Part shown: positions 1 through 6,018 of the stretch, piece after piece
Numbering within the stretch: position 1 is the first letter of the stretch
How the letters are laid out: each line of letters starts with the position of its first letter
Source: Myxococcaceae bacterium
GTDB taxonomy: Bacteria; Myxococcota; Myxococcia; Myxococcales; Myxococcaceae
DNA length: 6,914 nucleotides
Direction: 5' to 3'
NCBI GenBank assembly: GCA_018262385.1
Contig: JAGSPQ010000187.1
Coordinates: 1 to 6,914 of the forward strand
Made by a program: the position numbers and the translations under genes
The notes under the pieces: model-generated
What the model was told of the DNA's origin: nothing
Seen by the model: the letters and a program-made list of their open reading frames with translations, nothing else
Databases searched by the model: none

Positions 1-255
1 GTGGGCCGCGAGCCGACGGCGCTGATGCTCGGCTCACCCGGCCGAGAGCCGCCGACCGCGGCGGACGTCGAGCGGTTCTTCAAGGCGACCTGGCGGTACT
101 TCGAGACGGGCGAACAGGGGTTCGAGCACCCGACTCCGATTCAGGGGGAGTGGAAGATCGACGGGATCGGGCTGCCGAAGGACGTGCTGAGGGCGGTCTA
201 CGCGGGCAATGCCGATCGCCTGCTCGGCGCTACCCCCTTGCCTCAAGCGCGCTGA
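1..255 (+). CDS. Amidohydrolase-family protein, C-terminal fragment (5' truncated)
   Basis: About 84 residues are visible, ending at a TGA at 253-255. The open frame reaches the left edge of the window, so the GTG at base 1 is almost certainly an internal valine codon. The tail contains WRYFET, then HPTPIQGEWKIDGIGLP, then VLRAVYAGNADRLLG. That series (aromatic WR[YF]FET segment, a 'PIQG.WKIDGIGLP' stretch, then a helix ending in N-A-x-R-L) is what I know from the C-terminal end of amidohydrolase-2-type TIM-barrel metal hydrolases (PF04909-like). The metal-binding His/Asp residues would lie upstream and are not in view, so substrate and activity cannot be stated. Its last 26 bp overlap the 3' end of the oppositely oriented small gene. 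The family call is fairly secure; a specific function is not. Confidence 0.75.
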   Translation: MGREPTALMLGSPGREPPTAADVERFFKATWRYFETGEQGFEHPTPIQGEWKIDGIGLPKDVLRAVYAGNADRLLGATPLPQAR

Positions 256-451
256 TTCTCGCCTCGTGGTCCCCGACCAGCTCCGCAAGCTTGCTGAGGG
301 TTCGAGCGATCCGTTCCGTTCTCTTCGCGCTGTCCCTGGCCAGCTTGACCAGTGCCTCGAGGTGCCCCGCCGAAGCGAGCGAGTTCTCCTGCAATTCAGC
401 CACGTCCGCCATCAGGGTGAGAAGCACGTCCTGACCTGTCGCCTTCGCCAT
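230..451 (-). CDS. Small all-helical, probably coiled-coil protein of unknown function (73 aa)
   Basis: The ATG (complement of 449-451) is preceded by GAGGAG (complement of 460-465) with an 8-nt spacer, one of the clearest ribosome binding sites in the window; this supports both the gene and its start. The 73-residue product contains no Pro, Cys, Phe, Tyr or Trp, and is rich in Ala, Leu, Glu, Arg and Lys. Hydrophobic residues recur at 3-4 residue intervals from about residue 9 to 70, for example ADVAELQENSL and RIARTLSKLAEL, as expected of a long amphipathic helix or coiled coil. There is no signal peptide or membrane segment, so it is probably cytoplasmic and oligomeric. I do not recognise the family. 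It ends with TAG inside the last codons of the amidohydrolase gene and is divergent from pyruvate kinase. A role in regulation or scaffolding is possible but unsupported. Confidence 0.65.
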   Translation of the reverse strand: MAKATGQDVLLTLMADVAELQENSLASAGHLEALVKLARDSAKRTERIARTLSKLAELVGDHEARISALEARG

Positions 452-573
452 CTGTTCTTCTCCTCGGACTCAACATTCAACACCTTCGCGTTGGCTGACG
501 TCGAGCGCCGTGGTGCGCCTGGTCGAGAGGGTCAAAGGCTGCGGGCAGTCGACCGCGTGGCGGCCTGAAACAA

Positions 574-607
574 GCGGGCGAGGGCCCGCCTTTGCTAAGT
601 CGGGCCC
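574..607 (+). promoter_or_regulatory. pyk leader with two mutually exclusive GC-rich inverted repeats
   Basis: Directly visible: GCGGGC (574-579), a GAGG loop, and GCCCGC (584-589) form a perfect 6-bp hairpin. GGGCCC occurs at 582-587 and again at 602-607, directly abutting the pyk ATG at 608. Because GGGCCC is self-complementary, the two copies can also pair across a 14-nt loop. That second stem uses bases 584-587 of the first hairpin, so the two folds compete, and the second would bury the bases just before the start codon. No purine-rich Shine-Dalgarno motif is visible in front of the ATG. The rest of the 452-607 divergent spacer must hold promoters for both flanking genes, but I see no convincing -35/-10 pair. 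A regulatory role is inference; short GC-rich palindromes are common at this base composition. Confidence 0.3.
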
Positions 608-2071
608 ATGGAACCACTCTCGCTGGATCTGACCCGCATCGCGCTGAAGCAGCGCCGGACCAAGATCGTCGCCACCATCGGCCCGGCCTCGAACAGCCCC
701 GAGATGCTGGCCCGGCTGATCGCCGCGGGAGTCGACGTCTTCCGGCTCAACTTCTCTCACGGCACCCAGGACGCGCACGGGGCCGCCTTCACCCACATTC
801 GCACCGCGGCCGAGCTGGCGGGCAAGCACGTCGCGGTGCTGGCCGATCTGTGCGGCCCGAAGATCCGGGTCGGCACCTTCGAGGGCGGAGCGATCGAGCT
901 GGTGAGCGGCGCGACCGTCACCGTCACCACCCGCGCGGTGATCGGCGGCCTCGGGCTGATCCCGTCCGAGTACCAGGCGCTGGTCACCGACGTGAAGCCT
1001 TCCGATCGGATCCTCCTCGACGACGGGAAGCTCGAGCTGAAGGTGGTCTCGACCCGGGGGCAGGACATCTCCTGCACCGTCATCACCGGCGGCCGCCTGT
1101 CGAACAAGAAGGGGATGAACCTGCCCAACGTCGCGGTGTCGGCCGAGGCGCTGACCGAGAAGGATCGCGCCGACGCGCTCTTCGCCGCGAAGCTGGGGGT
1201 CGACTACCTCGCGCTCTCGTTCGTCCGCTCGGGAGACGATCTGCGCGGGCTGAAGGCGCTGCTGGCAGCGAACGGGTTCTCCACTCCGGTGATCGCGAAG
1301 ATCGAGAAGCCCGAGGCGCTGAAGGTGATCGGCGACATCCTCGAGGCGACCGACGGGGTGATGGTGGCCCGTGGCGATCTGGGGGTCGAGATGGCCGCCG
1401 AAGAGGTGCCGCTGATTCAGCAGGAGCTGATCCGGCTCTCGCGCAAGACGCACCGCCCGGTGATCGTCGCGACCCAGATGCTGGAGTCGATGATCGAGTG
1501 CCCGCGCCCGACCCGCGCCGAGGTGACCGACGTCGCCGCCGCCGCGTTCGCCTACGCCGACGCGGTGATGCTCTCGGCCGAGACGGCAGCCGGCAAGTAC
1601 CCGGTCGAGGCGGTCGCTACGATGGATCGCGTGCTCCGGCTGGTCGAGGGCTACCAGTGGAAGGGCCGCGCCCACGGCCGGATCACCGACAACGACTCGA
1701 ACGAGGAGGTGCGGATCAGCTCGGCGGTCTCGCGCGCCACCACACTGCTGTCGCGGGATCTCCAGGTGCGGGCGGTGGTGGTGCCTACCCGCTCGGGCGG
1801 AACGGCGCGGGTGGTGTCGTCCGAGCGGCCGGCCGCTCCGGTGGTGGCGATCTCCAGCGATCCCGCGGTCTGCCGGCGCCTCGGGCTGCAGTGGGGCATC
1901 ACCCCGGTGTGCGCCACCGACGCCCAGCTCGCCAGGCCCGACGTCTTCGCCCGCGAGCTGGTGAAGAAGATCGGCCTCGCCTCCACCGGCGAGCGGATCC
2001 TGATGGTCTGGGACTCCGACCCCACCCATCGCGGGCTCGAGCCGACCGTCTCGGTGTTGACCGTCGACTAG
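608..2071 (+). CDS. pyk: Pyruvate kinase, K+-independent (PykA-like) type
   Basis: This enzyme transfers phosphate from phosphoenolpyruvate to ADP, giving pyruvate and ATP, in the last step of glycolysis in the cytoplasm. The 487-residue length is normal for a bacterial enzyme. The A domain starts with RRTKIVATIGPAS (16-28) and FRLNFSHG (45-52), with substrate Arg46 and ion ligands Asn48 and Ser50. ADLCGPKIRV (79-88) leads into the B domain (about 90-190). AKIEKPEA (230-237) holds the catalytic Lys231 and metal ligand Glu233; ARGDLGVE (254-261) holds metal ligand Asp257; ATQMLESM (288-295) holds Thr289. The C-terminal PK_C effector domain spans about 365-487 and includes PTRSGGTARVVS. Lys85 with Leu81 and Val88 matches the K+-independent class, as in E. 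coli PykA, whereas K+-dependent enzymes carry Glu at the Lys85 position. Cys82 replaces the usual Gln. An in-frame TAA at 596-598 fixes ATG 608 as the earliest start. It appears monocistronic. Confidence 0.97.
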   Translation: MEPLSLDLTRIALKQRRTKIVATIGPASNSPEMLARLIAAGVDVFRLNFSHGTQDAHGAAFTHIRTAAELAGKHVAVLADLCGPKIRVGTFEGGAIELVSGATVTVTTRAVIGGLGLIPSEYQALVTDVKPSDRILLDDGKLELKVVSTRGQDISCTVITGGRLSNKKGMNLPNVAVSAEALTEKDRADALFAAKLGVDYLALSFVRSGDDLRGLKALLAANGFSTPVIAKIEKPEALKVIGDILEATDGVMVARGDLGVEMAAEEVPLIQQELIRLSRKTHRPVIVATQMLESMIECPRPTRAEVTDVAAAAFAYADAVMLSAETAAGKYPVEAVATMDRVLRLVEGYQWKGRAHGRITDNDSNEEVRISSAVSRATTLLSRDLQVRAVVVPTRSGGTARVVSSERPAAPVVAISSDPAVCRRLGLQWGITPVCATDAQLARPDVFARELVKKIGLASTGERILMVWDSDPTHRGLEPTVSVLTVD

Positions 2072-2080
2072 CGCTAGCGC
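2068..2080. repeat. Overlapping perfect palindromes spanning two convergent TAG stop codons
   Basis: CTAGCGCTAG (2068-2077) and GCGCTAGCGC (2071-2080) are both perfect palindromes and overlap. The pyk stop TAG is at 2069-2071, and the TAG of the opposite-strand protease gene is the complement of 2074-2076. The two stop codons therefore sit symmetrically within the first palindrome, with only 2 bp between the coding regions. There is no following T-run on either strand, so this is not a recognisable intrinsic terminator. It could be a weak hairpin that slows converging polymerases, or simply a chance result of two TAG stops facing each other in GC-rich DNA. Confidence 0.4.
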
Positions 2081-3705
2081 GGCCGGCAGCTGAGCAGCGC
2101 GGATCTCCCGTGGGCCTCTTTGGGCACCCGCACGGTCGTCAGGTCCGCGCCGTCGCAGCCGAAGATGACCTCGAAGGTCTTCTGGCAGCCGAACGCGGGA
2201 TCCCCGATCCGGTTGGCGTTGATTTCGTACTCGCACTCTCGGCGCCCATCGCACGCCTCGGCGACCGGGGCGGTGGCGTTTCCAGCCGGGGCTCCGCAGT
2301 TGGTGCCGTAGCTGGCACGCACCACCGCGATCTTCGGCGCCGCGGGAGCGGGAGGAGGGGCGGCGTCCACTCCGCAGCCGAGCCTGACCCGATGGCCGTT
2401 CGCCTCGGGAGGAACGGAGGCACTGAGCGTTGGACCACCGGAGCATTGCCAGCTGACGACGAACGACTTGGCGCAGCCGGGGCTGGGATCGCCGAGGCTC
2501 CCGACGTCGATGCGGTACTCGCAGCTGCCGCGCCGGCTGCAGGCCGCACGAAGTGAAGAGGTGACGTTGCCGACGGGCGCGCCGCAGTTGGCACCGTAGG
2601 TCGCCGACATCACCTCGATCCCCGAAGGGAGGTCTGGGACGGCAGCACGCGAGGGCGGAGGCGCGCGCACCTCCGCCGGCTCTGGACGGCGAAGCGCCAC
2701 CGGCAGGCCAAAGGTGGTCTGCGCTCCATTCTTGTAGGCGAGCTGCAGGTACTGCGGGTGGCGCGCGGAGAGCGCGAGCTGGGTCTTGATCACGAAGCGG
2801 CCGGAGGCCGGGCGATCGTGGCTGGAGATCACCGTGCCCTCCGCCGCGTAGGGCACGGTCCTCGTCAGATTCGTGAAGGTGGCATCGGCCTCGATCAGCC
2901 GCACCTCGAGCTGCTGGGTCCGCTTGAAGGGGTCGGCGACGTCCACCTCGAGGGTGGCCTGGCACGCGTCGGTGCAGTCCTCGGCCAGGTCCAGGCGGTA
3001 GGCCGCGGCGTGACCGTCGAGGAGCTCGGTCACGTGCTCCCACGGGACCACGAAGCCGATCCCGGCCCCCTTGATGGTGGCCACCGCCACTCCGACCAAC
3101 CGGCCCTGCTCGTCGATCACCGGCCCGCCGCTGTTGCCCGGGTTCAGGTTCAGGTCCAGCTGCAGCAGCTCGAGGTTGCCGAGCGGCCCCTTGCGCAGGC
3201 TGGAGATCGAGCCGCGCGAGAGGGTTGCCGCGGGCGATTGCCCGTCGAAGGCGAGCGCCTGCCCGAACGGGAAACCAGCCACGGTGACGAAGGAAGTCTC
3301 CCGCACCTCGCTCATCGCAGGCAGAGGCGAGGCCGGAACCAACGGCCTGGGCACGTGGAGAACGGCCAGGTCGTTGACGTTGTCGGAGGCGACGACCGAC
3401 GCCTCGGTAGACCACTCCGAAGGCAGGCCGCTCGCGTAGACGACGGTGACCTTGTCGGGGAGGCGATCTCCGTCGGCGACCACATGCCGGTTCGTCACCA
3501 GGTAGTGCGCACCGGCCTCGACCCGCGCGACGAACCCGGAGCCGCTCTTCCCCTGCGCCTTCACCATCACCGTGCTGCCCTTGATCTTCGCGAGGACCTC
3601 CGCGGTCAGCCCCGCTTCTCGGGGCGCTTCCCTGGCCTTGTCTTTCCTGCAACCCGCCAACGCCAGCCCAACCAGCAGCCACGTCCCCCACCGGATCGAG
3701 TGCAT
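2074..3705 (-). CDS. Lipoprotein HtrA/trypsin-like serine protease with two C-terminal SUEL-like lectin modules
   Basis: Predicted to cleave proteins in the periplasm or at the cell surface while anchored by lipid. The 543-residue precursor starts MHSIRWGTWLLVGLALAGC, a signal peptide with lipobox LAGC; Cys19 is the lipidation site and +2 is Arg. A trypsin-fold S1C domain covers about 40-228. The catalytic triad is visible: His74 in TNRHVV, Asp112 in VNDLAVLHV, Ser192 in NPGNSGGPVID, followed by the typical GIGFVVPWEHV. An unassigned beta-rich stretch with Cys244 and Cys248 follows (232-340), then a Pro/Ala-rich linker. The two modules at 363-444 and 459-540 have SATYGANCG or RASYGTNCG starts, a GDP motif and a [KS]-[ST]-F-x-V strand, resembling sea-urchin-egg-lectin-type (galactose/rhamnose-binding) domains. 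The PDZ domain usual in HtrA/Deg proteases is not seen. No strong ribosome binding site precedes the ATG; no alternative in-frame start is evident. The lectin assignment is less certain than the protease call. Confidence 0.88.
   Translation of the reverse strand: MHSIRWGTWLLVGLALAGCRKDKAREAPREAGLTAEVLAKIKGSTVMVKAQGKSGSGFVARVEAGAHYLVTNRHVVADGDRLPDKVTVVYASGLPSEWSTEASVVASDNVNDLAVLHVPRPLVPASPLPAMSEVRETSFVTVAGFPFGQALAFDGQSPAATLSRGSISSLRKGPLGNLELLQLDLNLNPGNSGGPVIDEQGRLVGVAVATIKGAGIGFVVPWEHVTELLDGHAAAYRLDLAEDCTDACQATLEVDVADPFKRTQQLEVRLIEADATFTNLTRTVPYAAEGTVISSHDRPASGRFVIKTQLALSARHPQYLQLAYKNGAQTTFGLPVALRRPEPAEVRAPPPSRAAVPDLPSGIEVMSATYGANCGAPVGNVTSSLRAACSRRGSCEYRIDVGSLGDPSPGCAKSFVVSWQCSGGPTLSASVPPEANGHRVRLGCGVDAAPPPAPAAPKIAVVRASYGTNCGAPAGNATAPVAEACDGRRECEYEINANRIGDPAFGCQKTFEVIFGCDGADLTTVRVPKEAHGRSALLSCRPR
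2086..2619 (-). repeat. Tandem duplication encoding two six-cysteine lectin-like modules, 288-bp period
   Basis: Copy 1 is at 2374-2619 and copy 2 at 2086-2331 (gene order on the minus strand). Each encodes about 82 residues with six cysteines at identical spacing: gaps of 15, 6, 16, 10 and 23 residues in both copies, with every cysteine of copy 2 exactly 96 residues after its partner. Shared landmarks are Y-G-[AT]-N-C-G-A-P-[VA]-G-N, A-C-x-x-R-x-x-C-E-Y, GDP-x-x-GC-x-K and V-P-x-E-A-x-G. The copies are joined by a short Pro/Ala linker. Many aligned residues differ, so the duplication is not very recent, yet the cysteine frame has been strictly kept, implying that each copy folds as an independent disulfide-bonded module. 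Confidence 0.85.
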
Positions 3706-3790
3706 GCCGGAACGCTAGTACGCGCCGCGCAACCCCCCTCAGATTTCCGTGGTTGGCGTTCGGAACGCCGAGCGGACTATTCACTCGAAG
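3706..3790. promoter_or_regulatory. Divergent intergenic region with a 15-bp dyad and a repeated 8-mer; candidate shared operator
   Basis: Between the protease start and the favoured start of the propeller lipoprotein lies GGCGTTC-G-GAACGCC (3755-3769), a perfect 7-bp inverted repeat with a one-base centre. The half-site CGGAACGC recurs exactly at 3708-3715, next to the protease ATG, and at 3761-3768, 53 bp away, or close to five helical turns. Such spacing and symmetry suit a dimeric regulator bound at both divergent promoters. A weak promoter-like pair for the rightward gene, TTGGCG (3753-3758) and GACTAT (3775-3780) with a 16-bp spacer, overlaps the dyad; each matches consensus at only three of six positions. 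The repeats are observed; operator function is inferred. Confidence 0.35.
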
Positions 3791-5995
3791 GTGGCTCGTC
3801 GATCGCTCCTGCTCGCATCGATGTTGGTGGCGGCCGGCTGCGGCACGCCCACCCTCGCCACGTCCGAAGCAGGCGAGCTGCGCATCGGCCCGAGCGAGGT
3901 CGACTTCGGCGGCGTCTACCTCGGCCAGATCGCGGACGCCGAGCTCGAGCTCACCAACACCGGCAAGCACTCGCACGAAGTGGCGCTGAGCCTCGGCGCG
4001 CCGTTTCAGATCCAGACCCGGTTCGAGATCGCCGGTGGCTCCGCTGCGCCGCTGCGGCTCCACTTCGCCCCCACCGCCCCAGGCGCCTTCGAGACCGCGC
4101 TGGTGATCGGCGGCCGCTCGATCCCGCTGCGCGGCAGTGGCCTCTTGCCGCTGGAGTGCCGCGAGCCGCCCAGCCGCTGCGCCACCACCCACTTCGACCC
4201 GGCCCAGGGCCAGTGCGTCCTCACCCCCCGGCCGAACGGGGAAGCCTGCGCGAGCCGGTGCGTCACCCAGGGCAGCTGCTCGGGCGGAAGCTGCGTCGGC
4301 GCTTTCCTCGCCTGCACCGACAGCAACGCCTGCACCGACGACAGCTGCACCGAGGAGCAGGGCTGCGTCCATGCCCCGAAGCGCTGCCCCACTCCGGCGC
4401 CGAACAAGTGCCAGGCGGCTTCCTGCGATCCGGTGCAGGGGTGCCTGCTCAGCCCCGCGGCGGACGGCACCCCGTGCGGCCCGCGCGACTGCCACACCAA
4501 CACCACCCGGGTCTGCATCGCCGCTCAGTGCGTCGAGCGCCCGCTGCCGACCCACGAGTGCCTCAACCTCTTCGCCTACCTCAAGGCCTCGAACGCCGAG
4601 GCGGGCGACACGTTCGGCCGGGTCGCGCTCTCGGCCGACGGCAACACCCTCGCGGTGGGCACCTTCCCCGAGAGCAGCAGCGCCACCGGCGTCGACGGAA
4701 ACCAGGCCGACAACTCCGCCCCCCGCAGCGGCGCGGTCTACGTCTTCCGCCGCGTCACCGGGGCCTGGATCCAGGAGGCGTACCTCAAGGCGTCCAACAC
4801 CGGCGCGGGCGACTCGTTCGGCTACTCGATCGCGCTCTCGGGCGACGGCAGCACGCTGGTGGTCGGCGCCCAGCTCGAAGACAGCAGCGCCACCGGGATC
4901 AACGGAGACGAGGCCGACGACTCGGCCCTCGACAGCGGCGCGGCCTACCTCTTCGAGCGCGTCGGCGGCGCCTGGAAACAGCAGGCGTACCTCAAGGCCT
5001 CGAACACCGAGCCGGGCGACGGCTTCGGCTTTTCCGTCGCGCTCTCCACCGACGGCGAGACGGTGGCGGTCGGCGCCTCGGGAGAAGACAGCAGCGCGAC
5101 CGGGATCAACGGCAACCCGGCGAGCAACACCGCCCCGGCGTCGGGCGCGGTCTACGTGTTCCGTCGCGCCTTCGGCGGGTGGGCGCAGGAGGCGTACCTC
5201 AAGGCGGCGAACACCCAGGCGGGCGACAACTTCGGCTTCACGGTCGCGCTCTGCGCCGACGGGTCGGATCTCGCGGTCGCCGCCCCGGGAGAAGACAGCA
5301 AGGCGACCGGGATCAACGGCGACGCGGCGGACAACGGCGCCCCCCAGAGCGGGGCGGTCTTCCTCTTCCACCGCGCGGGCGGCTGGACCCAGCAGGCGTA
5401 CCTCAAGGCGTCGAACACCGGATCCGGCGACGTGTTCGGGATCTCGCTGTCGCTGGCGGCCGAGGGCAGCCGGCTCGCGGTCGGCGCCTACGGAGAAGAC
5501 AGCAGCGCCACCGGGATCAACGGCAACCCGTCGGACAACTCGGCGTCCCAGAGCGGCGCCGCCTACGTCTTTCGCCGTTCGGCGGCGGGGTGGGCGCAGG
5601 AGGCGTACCTCAAGGCGTCGAACACCCAGCAGGGCGACGACTTCGGCTTCAGCCTCGCCCTCTCCGGGGACGGCAGCACCCTGGCGATCGGTGCCTTCGG
5701 CGAGAACAGCAGCGCCACCGGGGTCGATGGGCACCAGCTCAACAACGACGCCCCGAACAGCGGCGCGGTCTACTTCTTCCGCCGCGGCGCCGGCTGGCTT
5801 CAGGAAGGGTACCTCAAGGCGTCGAACACCGAGGCCGACGACTCCTTCGGCTACGCGCTCGGGATCTCGGCCGATGGCAGCACGGTGGTCGCCGCCGCGC
5901 CCGGCGAAGACAGCAGCGCCCGGGGCGTCAACGGAATCCAGAGCGACAACTCCGCCGTCGACAGCGGAGCGGTCTTCATCTTCTCCACTCAGTGA
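3791..5995 (+). CDS. Lipoprotein with ASH-like Ig domain, Cys-rich CTDC-like region and seven-blade FG-GAP-type propeller
   Basis: Likely an exported, lipid-anchored adhesion or recognition protein; the ligand is unknown. I prefer GTG 3791 because it gives a compact lipoprotein signal, MARRSLLLASMLVAAGC with Cys17 lipidated and Gly at +2. The frame also allows GTG 3749, but that adds 14 poorly signal-like residues and covers the dyad upstream. Neither has a good ribosome binding site. In the 734-residue version, residues 30-120 form an ASH/Hydin-like Ig domain (VDFGGVYLGQ, ELTNTG, LRLHFAPTAPG). Residues 123-257 hold 20 cysteines with CTDC-like units such as NACTDDSCTEEQGCVH and SCDPVQGC. From about 261 to the end are seven repeats of 68-69 residues with AYLKASNT, GDxFG, ALSxDGxTLAVGA, EDSSATGINGN and SGAVYVFRR motifs. 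It heads a probable two-gene operon with the lipoprotein gene 23 bp downstream. Catalytic residues are not evident. Confidence 0.9.
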   Translation: MARRSLLLASMLVAAGCGTPTLATSEAGELRIGPSEVDFGGVYLGQIADAELELTNTGKHSHEVALSLGAPFQIQTRFEIAGGSAAPLRLHFAPTAPGAFETALVIGGRSIPLRGSGLLPLECREPPSRCATTHFDPAQGQCVLTPRPNGEACASRCVTQGSCSGGSCVGAFLACTDSNACTDDSCTEEQGCVHAPKRCPTPAPNKCQAASCDPVQGCLLSPAADGTPCGPRDCHTNTTRVCIAAQCVERPLPTHECLNLFAYLKASNAEAGDTFGRVALSADGNTLAVGTFPESSSATGVDGNQADNSAPRSGAVYVFRRVTGAWIQEAYLKASNTGAGDSFGYSIALSGDGSTLVVGAQLEDSSATGINGDEADDSALDSGAAYLFERVGGAWKQQAYLKASNTEPGDGFGFSVALSTDGETVAVGASGEDSSATGINGNPASNTAPASGAVYVFRRAFGGWAQEAYLKAANTQAGDNFGFTVALCADGSDLAVAAPGEDSKATGINGDAADNGAPQSGAVFLFHRAGGWTQQAYLKASNTGSGDVFGISLSLAAEGSRLAVGAYGEDSSATGINGNPSDNSASQSGAAYVFRRSAAGWAQEAYLKASNTQQGDDFGFSLALSGDGSTLAIGAFGENSSATGVDGHQLNNDAPNSGAVYFFRRGAGWLQEGYLKASNTEADDSFGYALGISADGSTVVAAAPGEDSSARGVNGIQSDNSAVDSGAVFIFSTQ
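4577..5992 (+). repeat. Seven in-frame tandem repeats of 204-207 bp encoding beta-propeller blades
   Basis: Units begin at the conserved YLKA[SA]N codons: 4577, 4781, 4988, 5195, 5399, 5606 and 5810, giving periods of 204, 207, 207, 204, 207 and 204 bp; the last unit is 183 bp to the stop. Conservation extends to the DNA: GGCGTACCTCAAGGC is found at units 2 to 6, which suggests amplification or gene conversion within the array. Units 1, 4 and 6 are the most divergent, with changes in the SSATG loop (ESSSATGVDG, EDSKATGING, ENSSATGVDG). The final unit stops after SGAVFIFSTQ and lacks the W-x-QEAYLKA strand; the FAYLKASN segment before unit 1 supplies an equivalent strand, as in ring closure of a seven-bladed propeller. 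Confidence 0.9.
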
Positions 5996-6018
5996 AGCAG
6001 CGCGGGGGTCTGACGGTC

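Noticed and set aside
1..3. GTG at base 1 as the true start of the amidohydrolase gene
   Set aside because: The visible part matches only the C-terminal end of the family, and the metal-binding residues are missing, so the real start lies upstream of the window.
574..593. An intrinsic terminator at the GCGGGC/GCCCGC hairpin
   Set aside because: It is followed by only three T residues and lies between divergent gene starts, where neither strand has an upstream gene needing termination.
592..2556. A 654-codon plus-strand frame overlapping pyruvate kinase in another phase
   Set aside because: The product is Arg/Gly-rich low-complexity sequence typical of a frame-shifted read of a GC-rich gene, while the pyk frame has every family motif.
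3749..3790. The longer start (GTG 3749) for the propeller lipoprotein
   Set aside because: It adds a charged 14-residue leader ahead of an otherwise standard lipoprotein signal, has no ribosome binding site, and places the 15-bp dyad in coding sequence. It is not excluded, only less likely.
4006..4518. A 170-codon minus-strand frame within the lipoprotein gene
   Set aside because: It is antisense to the Ig-like and Cys-rich region, which has clear domain motifs in the plus frame; no ribosome binding site or family signature was seen.
470..5734. A 1754-codon stop-free frame on the minus strand, antisense to pyruvate kinase and the propeller gene
   Set aside because: It overlaps three convincing genes on both strands, has no recognisable domains, is dominated by Arg/Ala/Gly, and its repetitive start mirrors the propeller repeats on the other strand. 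Long empty frames are expected at this GC content.
4577..5992. A CRISPR-like or mobile-repeat reading of the periodic DNA
   Set aside because: The periods are multiples of three, the frame is open throughout, and conservation follows protein motifs of propeller blades, so this is a protein repeat.
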